Source: Streptomyces diastatochromogenes (GTDB lineage: Bacteria; Actinomycetota; Actinomycetes; Streptomycetales; Streptomycetaceae). Taken from it: a DNA stretch of 64,000 nucleotides. Location of the stretch: contig NZ_MCGQ01000034.1 of the NCBI RefSeq assembly GCF_002242805.1, forward strand, positions 225,093 to 289,092. Reading direction: 5' to 3'. The notes below the pieces were generated by a model, which made no database searches, was not told where the DNA came from, and worked only from the letters and a program-made list of their open reading frames with translations. The position numbers and the translations under genes were made by a program. Shown here one piece after another: positions 1 to 8,192 of the stretch. Each line of letters starts with the position of its first letter. Position 1 is the first letter of the stretch.

Positions 1-324
1 GCCGCAGACCACGGCGAGGACGAGCTGATGGACCAGTCGCCTCCCCTCGCCGACGGCCGGCGGACGGGGTGGCAGCGGGGCCCCCGGCGGGTGCGGTGCG
101 CGCAGCGCGCCGTCGAGGGCGGTCGTCACGGAGGGCGGCGCGTTCACCGGGGCCTCCCGGACCGCGCCGCTCCCGGGTCCCGTGGGTCCCGGTGCGCATG
201 CCTCCTGCGACCGCCCGGCCTGCGGTGGTGGCTGCTGTGATGGCTCGTGTGGTGGCCGCGTCTGCGCGCCGCCGTGCGCCAGGGTCGCCGTCGGCGGCTC
301 CGCCGCGTCGGATCGTTCGTCCAT
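1..324 (-). CDS. Partial unknown protein, N-terminal part only (runs off left edge)
   Basis: On the minus strand an ATG at 324 opens a frame that stays open for 108 codons to the window edge. The visible residues are rich in Pro, Ala and Gln and look disordered. The last dozen (RRLVHQLVLAVVCG) turn hydrophobic, so a membrane segment or folded domain may begin there. Third codon positions are mostly G or C, which supports coding, though less strongly than for neighbouring genes. A perfect palindrome lies about 85 bp upstream. I do not recognise the family. A transporter or membrane-anchored regulator are equally possible guesses. Confidence 0.5.
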   Translation of the reverse strand, partial: MDERSDAAEPPTATLAHGGAQTRPPHEPSQQPPPQAGRSQEACAPGPTGPGSGAVREAPVNAPPSVTTALDGALRAPHPPGAPLPPRPPAVGEGRRLVHQLVLAVVCG

Positions 325-408
325 AGGCCGTGCATCGCCCGTCGCCCCCCTCACAAATCTGAAATGTCCATCCCCGGCGCCGAACGTCACCGGCGCAGCC
401 CCTGTCGG

Positions 409-428
409 GACGATACACCAGTATCGTC
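409..428. promoter_or_regulatory. Perfect palindrome GACGATAC-N4-GTATCGTC, probable repressor operator
   Basis: Two perfect 8-base arms are separated by ACCA. The length and symmetry suit a TetR-type operator. It sits in the 198-bp gap upstream of the left-edge gene and beyond the 3' end of the hydroxyacid dehydrogenase, so the left-edge gene is the likely target. A looser CGTCAC/GTGACG pair overlaps it to the right (about 424-461). No regulator gene is visible inside the window for it. Confidence 0.5.
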
Positions 429-522
429 ACTCAGGGACATAGCTTCTCTACGCTCCGTGACGATCAACAGACAGGTGGGCACGGCCCGCGTACGGAAGAT
501 TGCGGAGGGTACCGGAACCGGA

Positions 523-1476
523 TTACGCCCCTGTTGTGAGGATCACGTTCCGCAGGGGCTCCTGGTTCACGAATCGGTTCAACTGGTCCACGAGCAGCCG
601 CTTGGCGCGCGGCAGGAAGGCCGACGTGGGCCCGCCCACGTGCGGGCTGATGAGCACGCCGGGCGCGTGCCACAAGGGGTGTCCGGGCGGCAGCGGCTCG
701 GGGTCGGTGACGTCCAGGGCCGCCATGACGCGTCCGCTCTCCACCTCCGCGAGCAGCGCCTTGGTGTCGACGACGGCTCCGCGGGCCACGTTGACGAGCA
801 GCGCTCCGTCCTTCATCCGGGCCAGGAACTCGGCGTCCACCAGACCCCGGCTCTCCTCCGTCAAGGGCGTGCAGAGGATCACGACATCGGCTTCCGGAAG
901 CAGTGAGGGCAATTCGGTGAGCGGGTGCACCAGACCGCGCGCCGTGGTGCGCTGGGAGCGCGCGACGCGCGCCACCCGCGCTACTTCAAAGGGCACGAGC
1001 CGGTCTTCGACGGCGCTGCCGATGGCGCCGTAACCGACGATGAGAACGTTCTTGTCGGCCAGGGCGGGGTGGAACGCGCTCCGCCAGCGCTCCTCCTGCT
1101 GCGCCCGGACGAACTCGGGGATGCCACGCAGGGAAGCGAGGGTCAGGGTCAGCGCGAGTTCGGCCGTGCTCGCCTCGTGCACACCGCGCGCGTTGCACAG
1201 CCGCACGCCGGGCACGATCGCCGACAGCCGGGCGGTGACGTCGTCCACGCCCGCGGTGAGCGTCTGGATGACCTGAACGTGGGTCAGATGCTCCAGCGGG
1301 CGCACCTTGACCGGCCACCGCTTCATGTACGGCACCACGTACACGGCACAGTCGGCGGGGTCGCCGGGAAACTCCTGGTCGCCGCTCTCGCCCCCGTCCC
1401 AGAACAGGTACCGGAGCCCCTCGGGGAGCCCGTCGATCTCGTCCGGCGGGATGGGAAGCCACACGTCTGCACTCAT
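523..1476 (-). CDS. D-isomer-specific 2-hydroxyacid dehydrogenase
   Basis: NAD(P)-dependent oxidoreductase of the D-2-hydroxyacid dehydrogenase family, 317 residues, a usual length. The nucleotide-binding GxGxxG (GYGAIG) is at residues 148-153. The catalytic set is present: Arg232 in NVARGAVVD, Glu260 in DPEPLP and His279 in SPHVGG. These enzymes reduce 2-keto acids (glyoxylate, hydroxypyruvate, phosphohydroxypyruvate). There is no ACT domain, so it is unlikely to be the main serine-pathway SerA; the substrate cannot be read from sequence. It is divergent from the aldo/keto reductase at 1551 across 74 bp. Confidence 0.9.
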   Translation of the reverse strand: MSADVWLPIPPDEIDGLPEGLRYLFWDGGESGDQEFPGDPADCAVYVVPYMKRWPVKVRPLEHLTHVQVIQTLTAGVDDVTARLSAIVPGVRLCNARGVHEASTAELALTLTLASLRGIPEFVRAQQEERWRSAFHPALADKNVLIVGYGAIGSAVEDRLVPFEVARVARVARSQRTTARGLVHPLTELPSLLPEADVVILCTPLTEESRGLVDAEFLARMKDGALLVNVARGAVVDTKALLAEVESGRVMAALDVTDPEPLPPGHPLWHAPGVLISPHVGGPTSAFLPRAKRLLVDQLNRFVNQEPLRNVILTTGA

Positions 1477-1550
1477 GGCAGGAGGCTATGTCAGTCGTAC
1501 AGGTGTGCAGAGGTTAGGTTGGGGTCCGGCACAGGGAGGTTCACGAGCAG

Positions 1551-2549
1551 GTGGAGCGCAGGACGATCGGCGCGGGGGCGCTCGCGGTGGGGGCCGTCGG
1601 ACTCGGGTGCATGCCGATGAGCTGGGCGTACAGCGGATCCCGGCAGCGGGGCGACGAGTCGCTCAGAACCGTGCACCGGGCGCTGGACCTGGGCTCGACC
1701 CTCCTGGACACGGCGGACATGTACGGCCCGTTCACCAATGAGCTGCTGCTGGGACGGGTGCTGAAGGAGCGGCGTGCGGACGCCTTCGTGTCGACGAAGG
1801 TGGGGCTGCTCGTGGGCGAGCAGCACATCGTGGCCAACGGCCGTCCGGGGTATGTGAAGCGGGCCTGCGACGCCTCGCTGCGGCGCCTGCAGACGGACGT
1901 GATCGACCTCTACCAGCTGCACCGCGCGGATCCCGAGGTCCCGGTCGAGGAGACCTGGGGCGCGATGGCCGAGCTGGTGCAGGCGGGGAAGGTCCGGGCG
2001 CTGGGCGTGTGCGCGGTGGGTGCGCGGGGCGGGCGCCGCTCCGGGTCCCGGCTGCACGACACGACGCTGCGCCAGCTCCAGCGGATGCAGCAGGTCTTCC
2101 CGGTGAGCGCGGTGCAGGCGGAGCTGTCGGTGTGGTCGCCGGAGGCGCTGGACGGGCTGTTGCCGTGGTGCGCGGCGCGGGGCGTGGGCTTCCTGGCGGC
2201 GATGCCCCTGGGCAACGGCTTCCTGGCCGGCACGCTCATCCCGGGCGAGGGCTTCGAGCCGGACGACGTCCGCGCCCGCCACCCCCGCTTCACGGCGGAG
2301 ATGATGGCGGCCAACCAGCCGATCGTCGCCGGTCTGCGGCGCGTCGCCCGGCGGCACGGCGAGGACGTCACCGCGGCCCAGGTGGCGCTGGCCTGGGTGC
2401 TGGCCCAGGGCCGCCAGGTGATCGCGCTGCCCGGCACCAAGCAGCGGCGCTGGGCCGAGGAGAACGCGGCGGCGGCCGCGCTGCGGCTGACCGCACAGGA
2501 CCTGGCGGAGGTGTCGCGGCTGCCGGTGGCCCAGGGATCCTGGGACTGA
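1551..2549 (+). CDS. Aldo/keto reductase
   Basis: NADPH-dependent aldo/keto reductase, 332 residues. The family tetrad is visible: Asp and Tyr in DTADMYG, Lys in VSTKVG and His in LYQLHR. The C-terminal part keeps the cofactor-loop pattern (IALPGTKQ...EEN). The GTG start at 1551 follows an AGGGAGG ribosome site about 11 bases upstream and gives the expected N terminus (MERRTIGAG). The physiological substrate is unknown; small aldehydes or ketones are usual. The gene heads a rightward pair with the sugar dehydrogenase-like lipoprotein 40 bp downstream, though a functional link is only inference. Confidence 0.9.
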   Translation: MERRTIGAGALAVGAVGLGCMPMSWAYSGSRQRGDESLRTVHRALDLGSTLLDTADMYGPFTNELLLGRVLKERRADAFVSTKVGLLVGEQHIVANGRPGYVKRACDASLRRLQTDVIDLYQLHRADPEVPVEETWGAMAELVQAGKVRALGVCAVGARGGRRSGSRLHDTTLRQLQRMQQVFPVSAVQAELSVWSPEALDGLLPWCAARGVGFLAAMPLGNGFLAGTLIPGEGFEPDDVRARHPRFTAEMMAANQPIVAGLRRVARRHGEDVTAAQVALAWVLAQGRQVIALPGTKQRRWAEENAAAAALRLTAQDLAEVSRLPVAQGSWD

Positions 2550-2589
2550 CAGGGCGAGCCTGTCGCCGGATCACCGCCTCGAAGGGACC

Positions 2590-3750
2590 ATGATCGTGCA
2601 ACGTCGAGTTGTGACGGCCGTGTCGGCCGCGACCGCGCTCCTGCTCACGGCGGGCTGTTCCGCCGGCAGCGGTGGCTCGCCGGACGGTCGCGGGAGTACG
2701 ACGTCACCGGGCGCCGCCGCTTCCTCCGCCCGGGCCACGGAGTCGGCCGCTCCGGCCGAGGGCGCGGTGAAGGTGCTGCGCACGGTGGCCGAGGGCCTGA
2801 AGTCACCGTGGGGCCTGGCCCCGCTGCCCGACGGCGGTCTGCTGGTCTCGTCCCGTGACGAGGGCACGATCGTCCGGATCGACGAGAAGACGGGCCGGAA
2901 GACCGAGCTGGGCCAGGTCTCCGGGGTCTCCCCGGCCGGGGAGGGCGGCCTGCTGGGCATCGCCCTGTCGCCCGACTACGCCTCGGACCACATGATCTAC
3001 GCCTACTTCACCTCGGCCTCGGACAACCGCATCGTGCGGATGCTCTACGACACACAGAAGCCGGCGGGCGAGCAACTGGGCGCCCCGGACACGATCTTCA
3101 AGGGCATCCCCAAGGGAATCATCCACAACGGCGGCCGGATCGCCTTCGGCCCCGACGGGATGCTCTACGCCGGCACCGGCGAGAGCGGCAACCGGGGCCT
3201 CGCGCAGGACAGGAAGTCCCTGGGCGGCAAGATCCTCCGGCTGACCCCGGAGGGCGAGCCGGCCCCGGGCAACCCCTTTCCCGGGTCCCCGGTGTACTCG
3301 TACGGCCACCGCAACGTCCAGGGCCTGACCTGGGACTCCAGGCAACGCCTGTTCGCCTCGGAGTTCGGCCAGGACACCTGGGACGAGCTGAACGCGATCA
3401 GGCCGGGCGGCAACTACGGCTGGCCGGACGCGGAGGGCAGCTCCTCGAAGCCCGGCTTCCAGAACCCGATCGCCCAGTGGCACACCGACGACGCCTCCCC
3501 GAGTGGCATCGCCTACGTCGACGGCGTCATCTGGATGGCCGCCCTCAAGGGCCAGCGCCTGTGGCGCATCCCGCTGCAGGGCACCAAGGCCTCGGCGGCC
3601 CCCCAGGCCTTCCTCACCGGCCAGTACGGCCGCCTGCGCACGGTGGTCGCGGCGGGCGGCGACAAGGTGTGGCTGGTCACGAGCAACACGGACGGGCGGG
3701 GGACGCCGAGGAAGGGGGACGACCGGGTGCTGGAGGTGGAGGTGAAGTAG
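2590..3750 (+). CDS. PQQ-dependent sugar dehydrogenase-like lipoprotein
   Basis: Exported lipoprotein of 386 residues. The signal peptide ends in the lipobox LTAGC (Cys at about residue 23), followed by a Ser/Gly/Thr-rich linker. The rest is a six-bladed beta-propeller of the glucose/sorbosone dehydrogenase (GSDH) family. Visible family signatures are IHNGGRIAFGPDG, GHRNVQGL and EFGQDTWDELN followed by GGNYGWP. Members oxidise aldose sugars with PQQ outside the membrane. Many actinobacterial members have no proven substrate, so the enzymatic role is inferred. No PQQ biosynthesis genes occur here. Confidence 0.88.
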   Translation: MIVQRRVVTAVSAATALLLTAGCSAGSGGSPDGRGSTTSPGAAASSARATESAAPAEGAVKVLRTVAEGLKSPWGLAPLPDGGLLVSSRDEGTIVRIDEKTGRKTELGQVSGVSPAGEGGLLGIALSPDYASDHMIYAYFTSASDNRIVRMLYDTQKPAGEQLGAPDTIFKGIPKGIIHNGGRIAFGPDGMLYAGTGESGNRGLAQDRKSLGGKILRLTPEGEPAPGNPFPGSPVYSYGHRNVQGLTWDSRQRLFASEFGQDTWDELNAIRPGGNYGWPDAEGSSSKPGFQNPIAQWHTDDASPSGIAYVDGVIWMAALKGQRLWRIPLQGTKASAAPQAFLTGQYGRLRTVVAAGGDKVWLVTSNTDGRGTPRKGDDRVLEVEVK

Positions 3751-3776
3751 CTCCCCGGCTCATCCGTGGCTCACTC

Positions 3777-3983
3777 CTAGTCCCCCGGCTCCTCGTCCTC
3801 CGGCTCCGCTTCCGGGGAAGGCGGACCGGGGCGGCGTACGACGACCTTTCCCGAGGCGAGGTCTATGGGTCCCCGGCTCGGGTCGTTGTCCCCGACGTCC
3901 TCCCGGGTCAGCTCCAGGCGCTTCTCTTCGTCATGGGTGTGCTTGCGACTGGGCGCGAACAGTTCCTCGAAGGCGTTGAACAC
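3777..3983 (-). CDS. Small conserved actinobacterial protein (DUF6191-like)
   Basis: A 68-residue hydrophilic protein starting MFNAFEELFAPSRKHTHDE and ending in an acidic, Pro-rich tail. The N-terminal pattern matches, from memory, the small DUF6191 family found across Streptomyces. It starts with GTG at 3983 behind a strong GGGGGAGAA ribosome site. It lies 37 bp downstream of the large LuxR regulator on the same strand and may be cotranscribed. Function unknown; no membrane segment or catalytic motif is visible. Confidence 0.75.
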   Translation of the reverse strand: MFNAFEELFAPSRKHTHDEEKRLELTREDVGDNDPSRGPIDLASGKVVVRRPGPPSPEAEPEDEEPGD

Positions 3984-4020
3984 GGCTTCTCCCCCTTGCC
4001 GGTTTCCTCCAGCGTACGGG

Positions 4021-7000
4021 TCAGCCCCTCGCTTCGGCGGTGAGCGGTTCGGCCGGGAACAGGCCCAGGCGGTGCGCCACCGCCGCCGCCTCGCCCCGGC
4101 CCGCGACGCCGAGCTTGGACAGGATGTTGGAGACGTGGACGCTCGCGGTCTTCGGGGAGATGAAGAGTTCCTCGGCTATCTGGCGGTTGGTGCGGCCGGT
4201 CGAGACCAGGCGGAGGACGTCCCGCTCCCGGTTGGTGAGGCCGAGGCTCTCGGCGGGGTCGAGGGCCTGGCGGGGGACGGGGGTCCCCCCGCGCGAGCGA
4301 AGCCGAGCGTGGGGGAGGGTGAGGGTGAGCCGGGCGCGCTGGGCGAGCAGGGCGACGGCCTCGGCGAGCGGGTGGGCGCCCAGGTGGTCGGCGACCGCCC
4401 CGGCCAGGCGGAGCAGCTCCGTGGCACGGTCGCGTTCGTCGTCGCCGGCGGCCTCTTCGAGCAGGGCCTGGGCGAGCCGGCGGCGGACCCGGGCCAGGTC
4501 GTAGGGGCGGTCCAGGCACTCGAAGTCGGTGACCACGTCCGACCAGACCGCGGCGGTGTCGGTGCCGTGGGCCCGGTGCAGTTCGGCGCGGGTCCAGCGC
4601 TCGTAGGCGTCCCAGACGGGTGCTCCGGTGGTGAGCTTCCGTGCGGCTTGGGCGAGCCTGTCGAGGACGTCGGCGCGGCCGTCGGCCGCCACGGGCAGGG
4701 CGCGGGCGTCGGCCTCGGTGGTGGCGGCGGCCAGCAGCAGGGGCCAGCCGTAGCGCTGGGTGCCGGGCGGGAAGCCGACCGCCAGGGCGCGGTCCAGCTC
4801 GACCCGGGCGTCGAGGATCCGGCCCTCCTCGGCGGCGACCCCGATGGCGATGCGAGCGATGGGCAGCAGCTGCTGGGGCATCGGGTCGTGGGTGCCGTAG
4901 TGGGCGTGGGAGATGGCCAGCTGGCGGCCGGCCTCGGCGGCGTCGCCCCGGGCGAGGGCGATGTGCGCCAGGCGCAGCGCGCCGGAGCCCCGGGGCTTGG
5001 CGCTGGCCGCGGAGCCCAGGGCGCCCGACGCGGCTTCGGCGGCCTCGTCCCACTGGCCGAGCGCGTACAGCGAGTCGGAGAGGTTGCCCCAGATCCACGC
5101 CTCGGAGTCCAGCAGCCCGTACTTGCGGGCGAAGGCGATGCCCTCGCGCAGGATGGGCACCGCTTCCCGGGAGCGGCCGACCGACTCCAGCTCGGAGGGC
5201 AGGTTCACATGAGCCCGGCCCGCTACATGGGCCACGCCTTCCTGCAGCGCGGTCTCCATGACCCGGGCCGTCTCCGCCAGCCCGGACTCGACGTCACCCG
5301 CGTCGACCATCAGACAGCCGAGGGTGATGCGCGCGTTCAGCTCGATCTCACGGGCGCCCACCATCCGCGCGTACTCGACGGCTCGTTCGGCGGCGGCGAA
5401 GGCCTCAGGGCCGGGCCGGTGGAGCATGGACCAGCCGGCCACGTTGGCCAGCACGTCGGCGTGCACCTCCGAGGGCGGCAGGCCGCGTACCAGATCCTGG
5501 GCGTTGGCGAGTTCCTGCCAGCCGTCGCCCCGGGCCAGGGCCTGGACCAGCCGGGAGCGCTGCACCCAGAACCAGGCGGCGCGCAGCGGGTCCGGCTCGT
5601 CCTGGAGGAGCCGCAGCGCCTTCTTGGTGATCTTCAGGGCGCGTTCGCGCTCCCCGCAGAAACGGCCCGCGACCGCCGCCTCCGCCATCAGGTCGAGGTA
5701 GCGCAGCGGGGTGGTGGCCGGATCGCAGCCGCACGGAGGGTAGACGTCGGTGTAGTCGACCGGGCGCAGGGCGGCGCGCACCTCGTCGGGGGCGGAGTCC
5801 CACAGCTCCATCGCCCGCTCCAGGAGCCGTAGTTGCTCGGTGTAGGCGTGCCGGCGGCGGGCCACGACGGAGGCGTCCAGGACGGCGGGCAGGGCCCGGG
5901 CGGCGTCGTGGGCGTGGTACCAGTAGCTGGCCAGGCGCATCACGCGCGCGTCGGCGGGGACGAGGGTGGGGTCGGTCTCGACGGCCTCGGCGTAGCGCCG
6001 GTTGAGCCGGGAGCGTTCGCCGGGCAGCAGGTCGTCGGCGACGGCCTCGCGGACCAGGGAGTGCCGGAAGCGGTAGCCGTCACCGCCGGTCGTGGCGGTC
6101 AGGATGTTGGCGCCGACGGCCGCCCGCAGCGCCTCGATGAGGTCGTCCTCGGTGAGCTGGGCCACGGCGGCGATCAGCCGGTACTCGACGGTGGAGCCGC
6201 CCTCGGCGACGATCCGGGCGACCCGCTGGGCGCTCTCGGGCAGTGCCTCGACCCGGACCAGGAGCAGGTCGCGCAGGGAGTCGGGAAGGCCGGGGCAACA
6301 GCCCTGGCAGGCGGCGACGGCGAGTTCCTCGACGAAGAAGGCGTTGCCGTCGGAGCGTTCGAAGATGTCGTCGACCTGGGCCGGGTCGGGTTCGGTGGCG
6401 AGGATGCCGGCGATCTGGCGGGCGACCTCCTCGCGGGTGAAGCGGGCGAGTTCGAGGCGGCGGACGGTGCGCAGCCGGTCGAGTTCGGCGAGCAGGGGGC
6501 GCATCGGGTGGCGGCGGTGGATGTCGTCGGCGCGGTAGCTGGCGAGGACGAGGAGGCGGCCGGTGCGCAGGGTCCGGAAGAGGTAGGCGAGGAGGTGGCG
6601 GGTGGAGGCGTCGGCCCAGTGCAGGTCCTCCAGGACGAGCACGACGGTGTGCGCGGCGGCGACCCGCTCCAGCAGCCGGACGGTGAGTTCGAACAGACGG
6701 GCCATGCCCTGCTCGTCGTGGCGGCTGGAGGTGGCCTCCCCCAGCTCGGGCAGCAGCCGGGCCAGTTCCTCCTCCTGTCCGGCGCCGGCGGCGGCGAACT
6801 CCTCGGGCAGGGCCTCGCGCAGGGCGCGCAGCGCGGTGGAGAAGGGGGCGAAGGGCAGCCCGTCGGCGCCGATCTCCACACAGCCGCCCACGGCGACGAC
6901 GGCACCGCGGCGGCAGGCGGCCGCGGCGAACTCCTCGACGAGGCGGGTCTTGCCGACCCCCGCCTCTCCGCCGAGCAGCAGCGCCTGGGGCTCTCCCGCG

Positions 7001-7095
7001 GCGGCACGGGCGAGCGCGTCTTTCAAGGTGTCCAACTCGTCGGTGCGGCCGACGAACACGGGACTGACGGACCTGGTCTCCACGGGCCCGAGCAT
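4021..7095 (-). CDS. Large ATP-binding LuxR-family transcriptional regulator (LAL type)
   Basis: A 1024-residue regulator. An N-terminal AAA/STAND ATPase has Walker A GGEAGVGKT at residues 42-50 and Walker B LVLEDLHWAD. A long alpha-helical, TPR-like middle follows, then a C-terminal LuxR helix-turn-helix (LTNRERDVLRLVSTGRTNRQ and onward). The frame extends 130 codons upstream of ATG 7095, but that part is Pro/Arg-rich with no family resemblance, while the chosen start places VFVGRTDELD at residue 13 as in the family. LAL regulators often activate antibiotic or sugar genes; no target is evident. The linker before the HTH is encoded by a common Streptomyces repeat (4277-4320). Confidence 0.9.
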   Translation of the reverse strand: MLGPVETRSVSPVFVGRTDELDTLKDALARAAAGEPQALLLGGEAGVGKTRLVEEFAAAACRRGAVVAVGGCVEIGADGLPFAPFSTALRALREALPEEFAAAGAGQEEELARLLPELGEATSSRHDEQGMARLFELTVRLLERVAAAHTVVLVLEDLHWADASTRHLLAYLFRTLRTGRLLVLASYRADDIHRRHPMRPLLAELDRLRTVRRLELARFTREEVARQIAGILATEPDPAQVDDIFERSDGNAFFVEELAVAACQGCCPGLPDSLRDLLLVRVEALPESAQRVARIVAEGGSTVEYRLIAAVAQLTEDDLIEALRAAVGANILTATTGGDGYRFRHSLVREAVADDLLPGERSRLNRRYAEAVETDPTLVPADARVMRLASYWYHAHDAARALPAVLDASVVARRRHAYTEQLRLLERAMELWDSAPDEVRAALRPVDYTDVYPPCGCDPATTPLRYLDLMAEAAVAGRFCGERERALKITKKALRLLQDEPDPLRAAWFWVQRSRLVQALARGDGWQELANAQDLVRGLPPSEVHADVLANVAGWSMLHRPGPEAFAAAERAVEYARMVGAREIELNARITLGCLMVDAGDVESGLAETARVMETALQEGVAHVAGRAHVNLPSELESVGRSREAVPILREGIAFARKYGLLDSEAWIWGNLSDSLYALGQWDEAAEAASGALGSAASAKPRGSGALRLAHIALARGDAAEAGRQLAISHAHYGTHDPMPQQLLPIARIAIGVAAEEGRILDARVELDRALAVGFPPGTQRYGWPLLLAAATTEADARALPVAADGRADVLDRLAQAARKLTTGAPVWDAYERWTRAELHRAHGTDTAAVWSDVVTDFECLDRPYDLARVRRRLAQALLEEAAGDDERDRATELLRLAGAVADHLGAHPLAEAVALLAQRARLTLTLPHARLRSRGGTPVPRQALDPAESLGLTNRERDVLRLVSTGRTNRQIAEELFISPKTASVHVSNILSKLGVAGRGEAAAVAHRLGLFPAEPLTAEARG
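4277..4320. repeat. Streptomyces-type interspersed GC-rich hairpin repeat inside the LuxR gene
   Basis: The stretch has the shape GGGGGTCCCCCC, then GCGCGAGCGAAGCCGAGCGT, then GGGGGAGGG. I recognise this as the repeat often found between Streptomyces genes, with a core CGAGCGAAGCCGAG. Here it is translated in frame and gives LPHARLRSRGGTPVP between the helical region and the LuxR HTH. It is thus tolerated as a linker insertion. Recognition is from memory, without a genome-wide count. Confidence 0.6.
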
Positions 7096-7211
7096 CGCAC
7101 GAGGTCCGGACGGTGGTGCACCCGTTTTCCACAGCTCCGGTGCGATGGTCGTAGGAATCTGGGGCAGAGGACGGCCGACCCCCGTGCGGCCGCCCTCTGC
7201 CCTCCCCGCGC

Positions 7212-7403
7212 TCACGCGGTGCGCGGGAGCCGGTGCCGGCGGGGGCGGTCGGTATGGGTCTCGGCACCCGCGGTGCTGTGCAGTGCGGCCTCCTCCCGGC
7301 GGGCGCTGCGGCGGGAGCGCCGGACCTGGCGGGCGAGGCGCTCCTGTGCGGCCTCCTCGCGCAGCTGGGCGGAACGCATCCGGTGGAGTTCGTACTCGAA
7401 CAT
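7212..7403 (-). CDS. Small Arg-rich conserved hypothetical protein
   Basis: A 63-residue basic protein beginning MFEYELHRMRSAQLREEAAQ. It is predicted to be helical, with alternating Arg and Glu/Ala and an Arg-rich C terminus. The ATG at 7403 is preceded by a GAAGGACAG ribosome site about 7 bases upstream, which favours it over the longer frame starting at 7457. Similar short basic proteins are widespread in Streptomyces with no known role. It lies 116 bp upstream of the LuxR regulator on the same strand. Nucleic-acid binding is possible but not shown. Confidence 0.6.
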   Translation of the reverse strand: MFEYELHRMRSAQLREEAAQERLARQVRRSRRSARREEAALHSTAGAETHTDRPRRHRLPRTA

Positions 7404-7599
7404 GGGCTGTCCTTCGGGAGAGGTGGTTTCGTGCTTCGCTTTCTGCGATGCCTCCACCTTCGTCTCCCAGGGGGGTGCGCCACATCGGGAGAGTTCCGCA
7501 TCTTCGCGCGCGTGGCGGGCCGTTGACGCGCCTAAGGGGCCTCAGAGGCTCCGTAAGGTACCTACGGATTCCCTAAGGCCCCCTGCGACCTGCGGTTTC

Positions 7600-8157
7600 T
7601 CAGCCCGTCGAGGGCAGGGCGAGGAGCGCGTCGGAATACTTCAGGATGGCCAGGAGCAGGCCGATGACGCCGAGCGAGACGCCCGCCCACGCGACCGACT
7701 TGATCCAGGCGGCCTGCGGCCGGCCGGGGGCGCCGAACGCGGGCCGGGCGAGCACGACCACGCCGGTGATCAGCGCGGTCAGCGCGAACAGGCCGGCCCA
7801 CAGGGCGGTGGTGTGCCAGGCGTCGCCGTAGACCTCCTTGACCTGCGTGGCGACGCTCGCCGTGGACGAGGTCTGGAGCTGGCCGACCAGGGTCTCGCGG
7901 GCGGCGGCGACCGTGCCGATCCAGCCGCCGCTGAGCGAGACCAGGCCCAGCGCGGCGGAGACGACGGCTCCGGCGCCCTGGCCGACCCCGGAGGGGGTCT
8001 TCTCCTGCGGTGCTTCGTCGGACTCCTGGGTTACCTCGTCGGACTCCTCGGGCTCCTCGGTCAGCTGCTCAGTCGCTTCCTCACCGTCGGTTTCGGTGTC
8101 GACGGCCGCCGTCTGCTCGTCGTCGGTCTTGGTGACGTCCTCAGTCTTCGTTGCCAT
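7600..8157 (-). CDS. Membrane protein with acidic N-terminal tail
   Basis: A 185-residue protein. The first 60 residues or so are strongly acidic and Thr/Glu-rich (cytoplasmic tail likely). Three or four hydrophobic segments follow: around VSAALGLVSLSGGWIGTV, ALWAGLFALTALITGVVVLA and VAWAGVSLGVIGLLLAIL. The ATG at 8157 gives MATKTEDVTK; the longer upstream frame is Arg-rich and out of character. It is 35 bp downstream of the GNAT gene on the same strand, so it may share its transcript. Family not recognised; function unknown. Confidence 0.75.
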   Translation of the reverse strand: MATKTEDVTKTDDEQTAAVDTETDGEEATEQLTEEPEESDEVTQESDEAPQEKTPSGVGQGAGAVVSAALGLVSLSGGWIGTVAAARETLVGQLQTSSTASVATQVKEVYGDAWHTTALWAGLFALTALITGVVVLARPAFGAPGRPQAAWIKSVAWAGVSLGVIGLLLAILKYSDALLALPSTG

Positions 8158-8192
8158 GCCCGGCACCGTACGGACGCTGTCTGAGAGGTCTC

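Noticed and set aside
7096..7485. 130-codon N-terminal extension of the LuxR regulator
   Set aside because: Composition is Pro/Arg-rich, it overlaps the 63-aa gene on the same strand, and family proteins begin near VFVGR.
3865..8184. Long plus-strand open frames (655 and 783 codons) opposite the LuxR regulator and nearby genes
   Set aside because: They are antisense shadows caused by high GC and absence of stops. Their products are Gly/Val/Arg-rich with no family pattern, while the minus-strand protein has full ATPase and HTH motifs.
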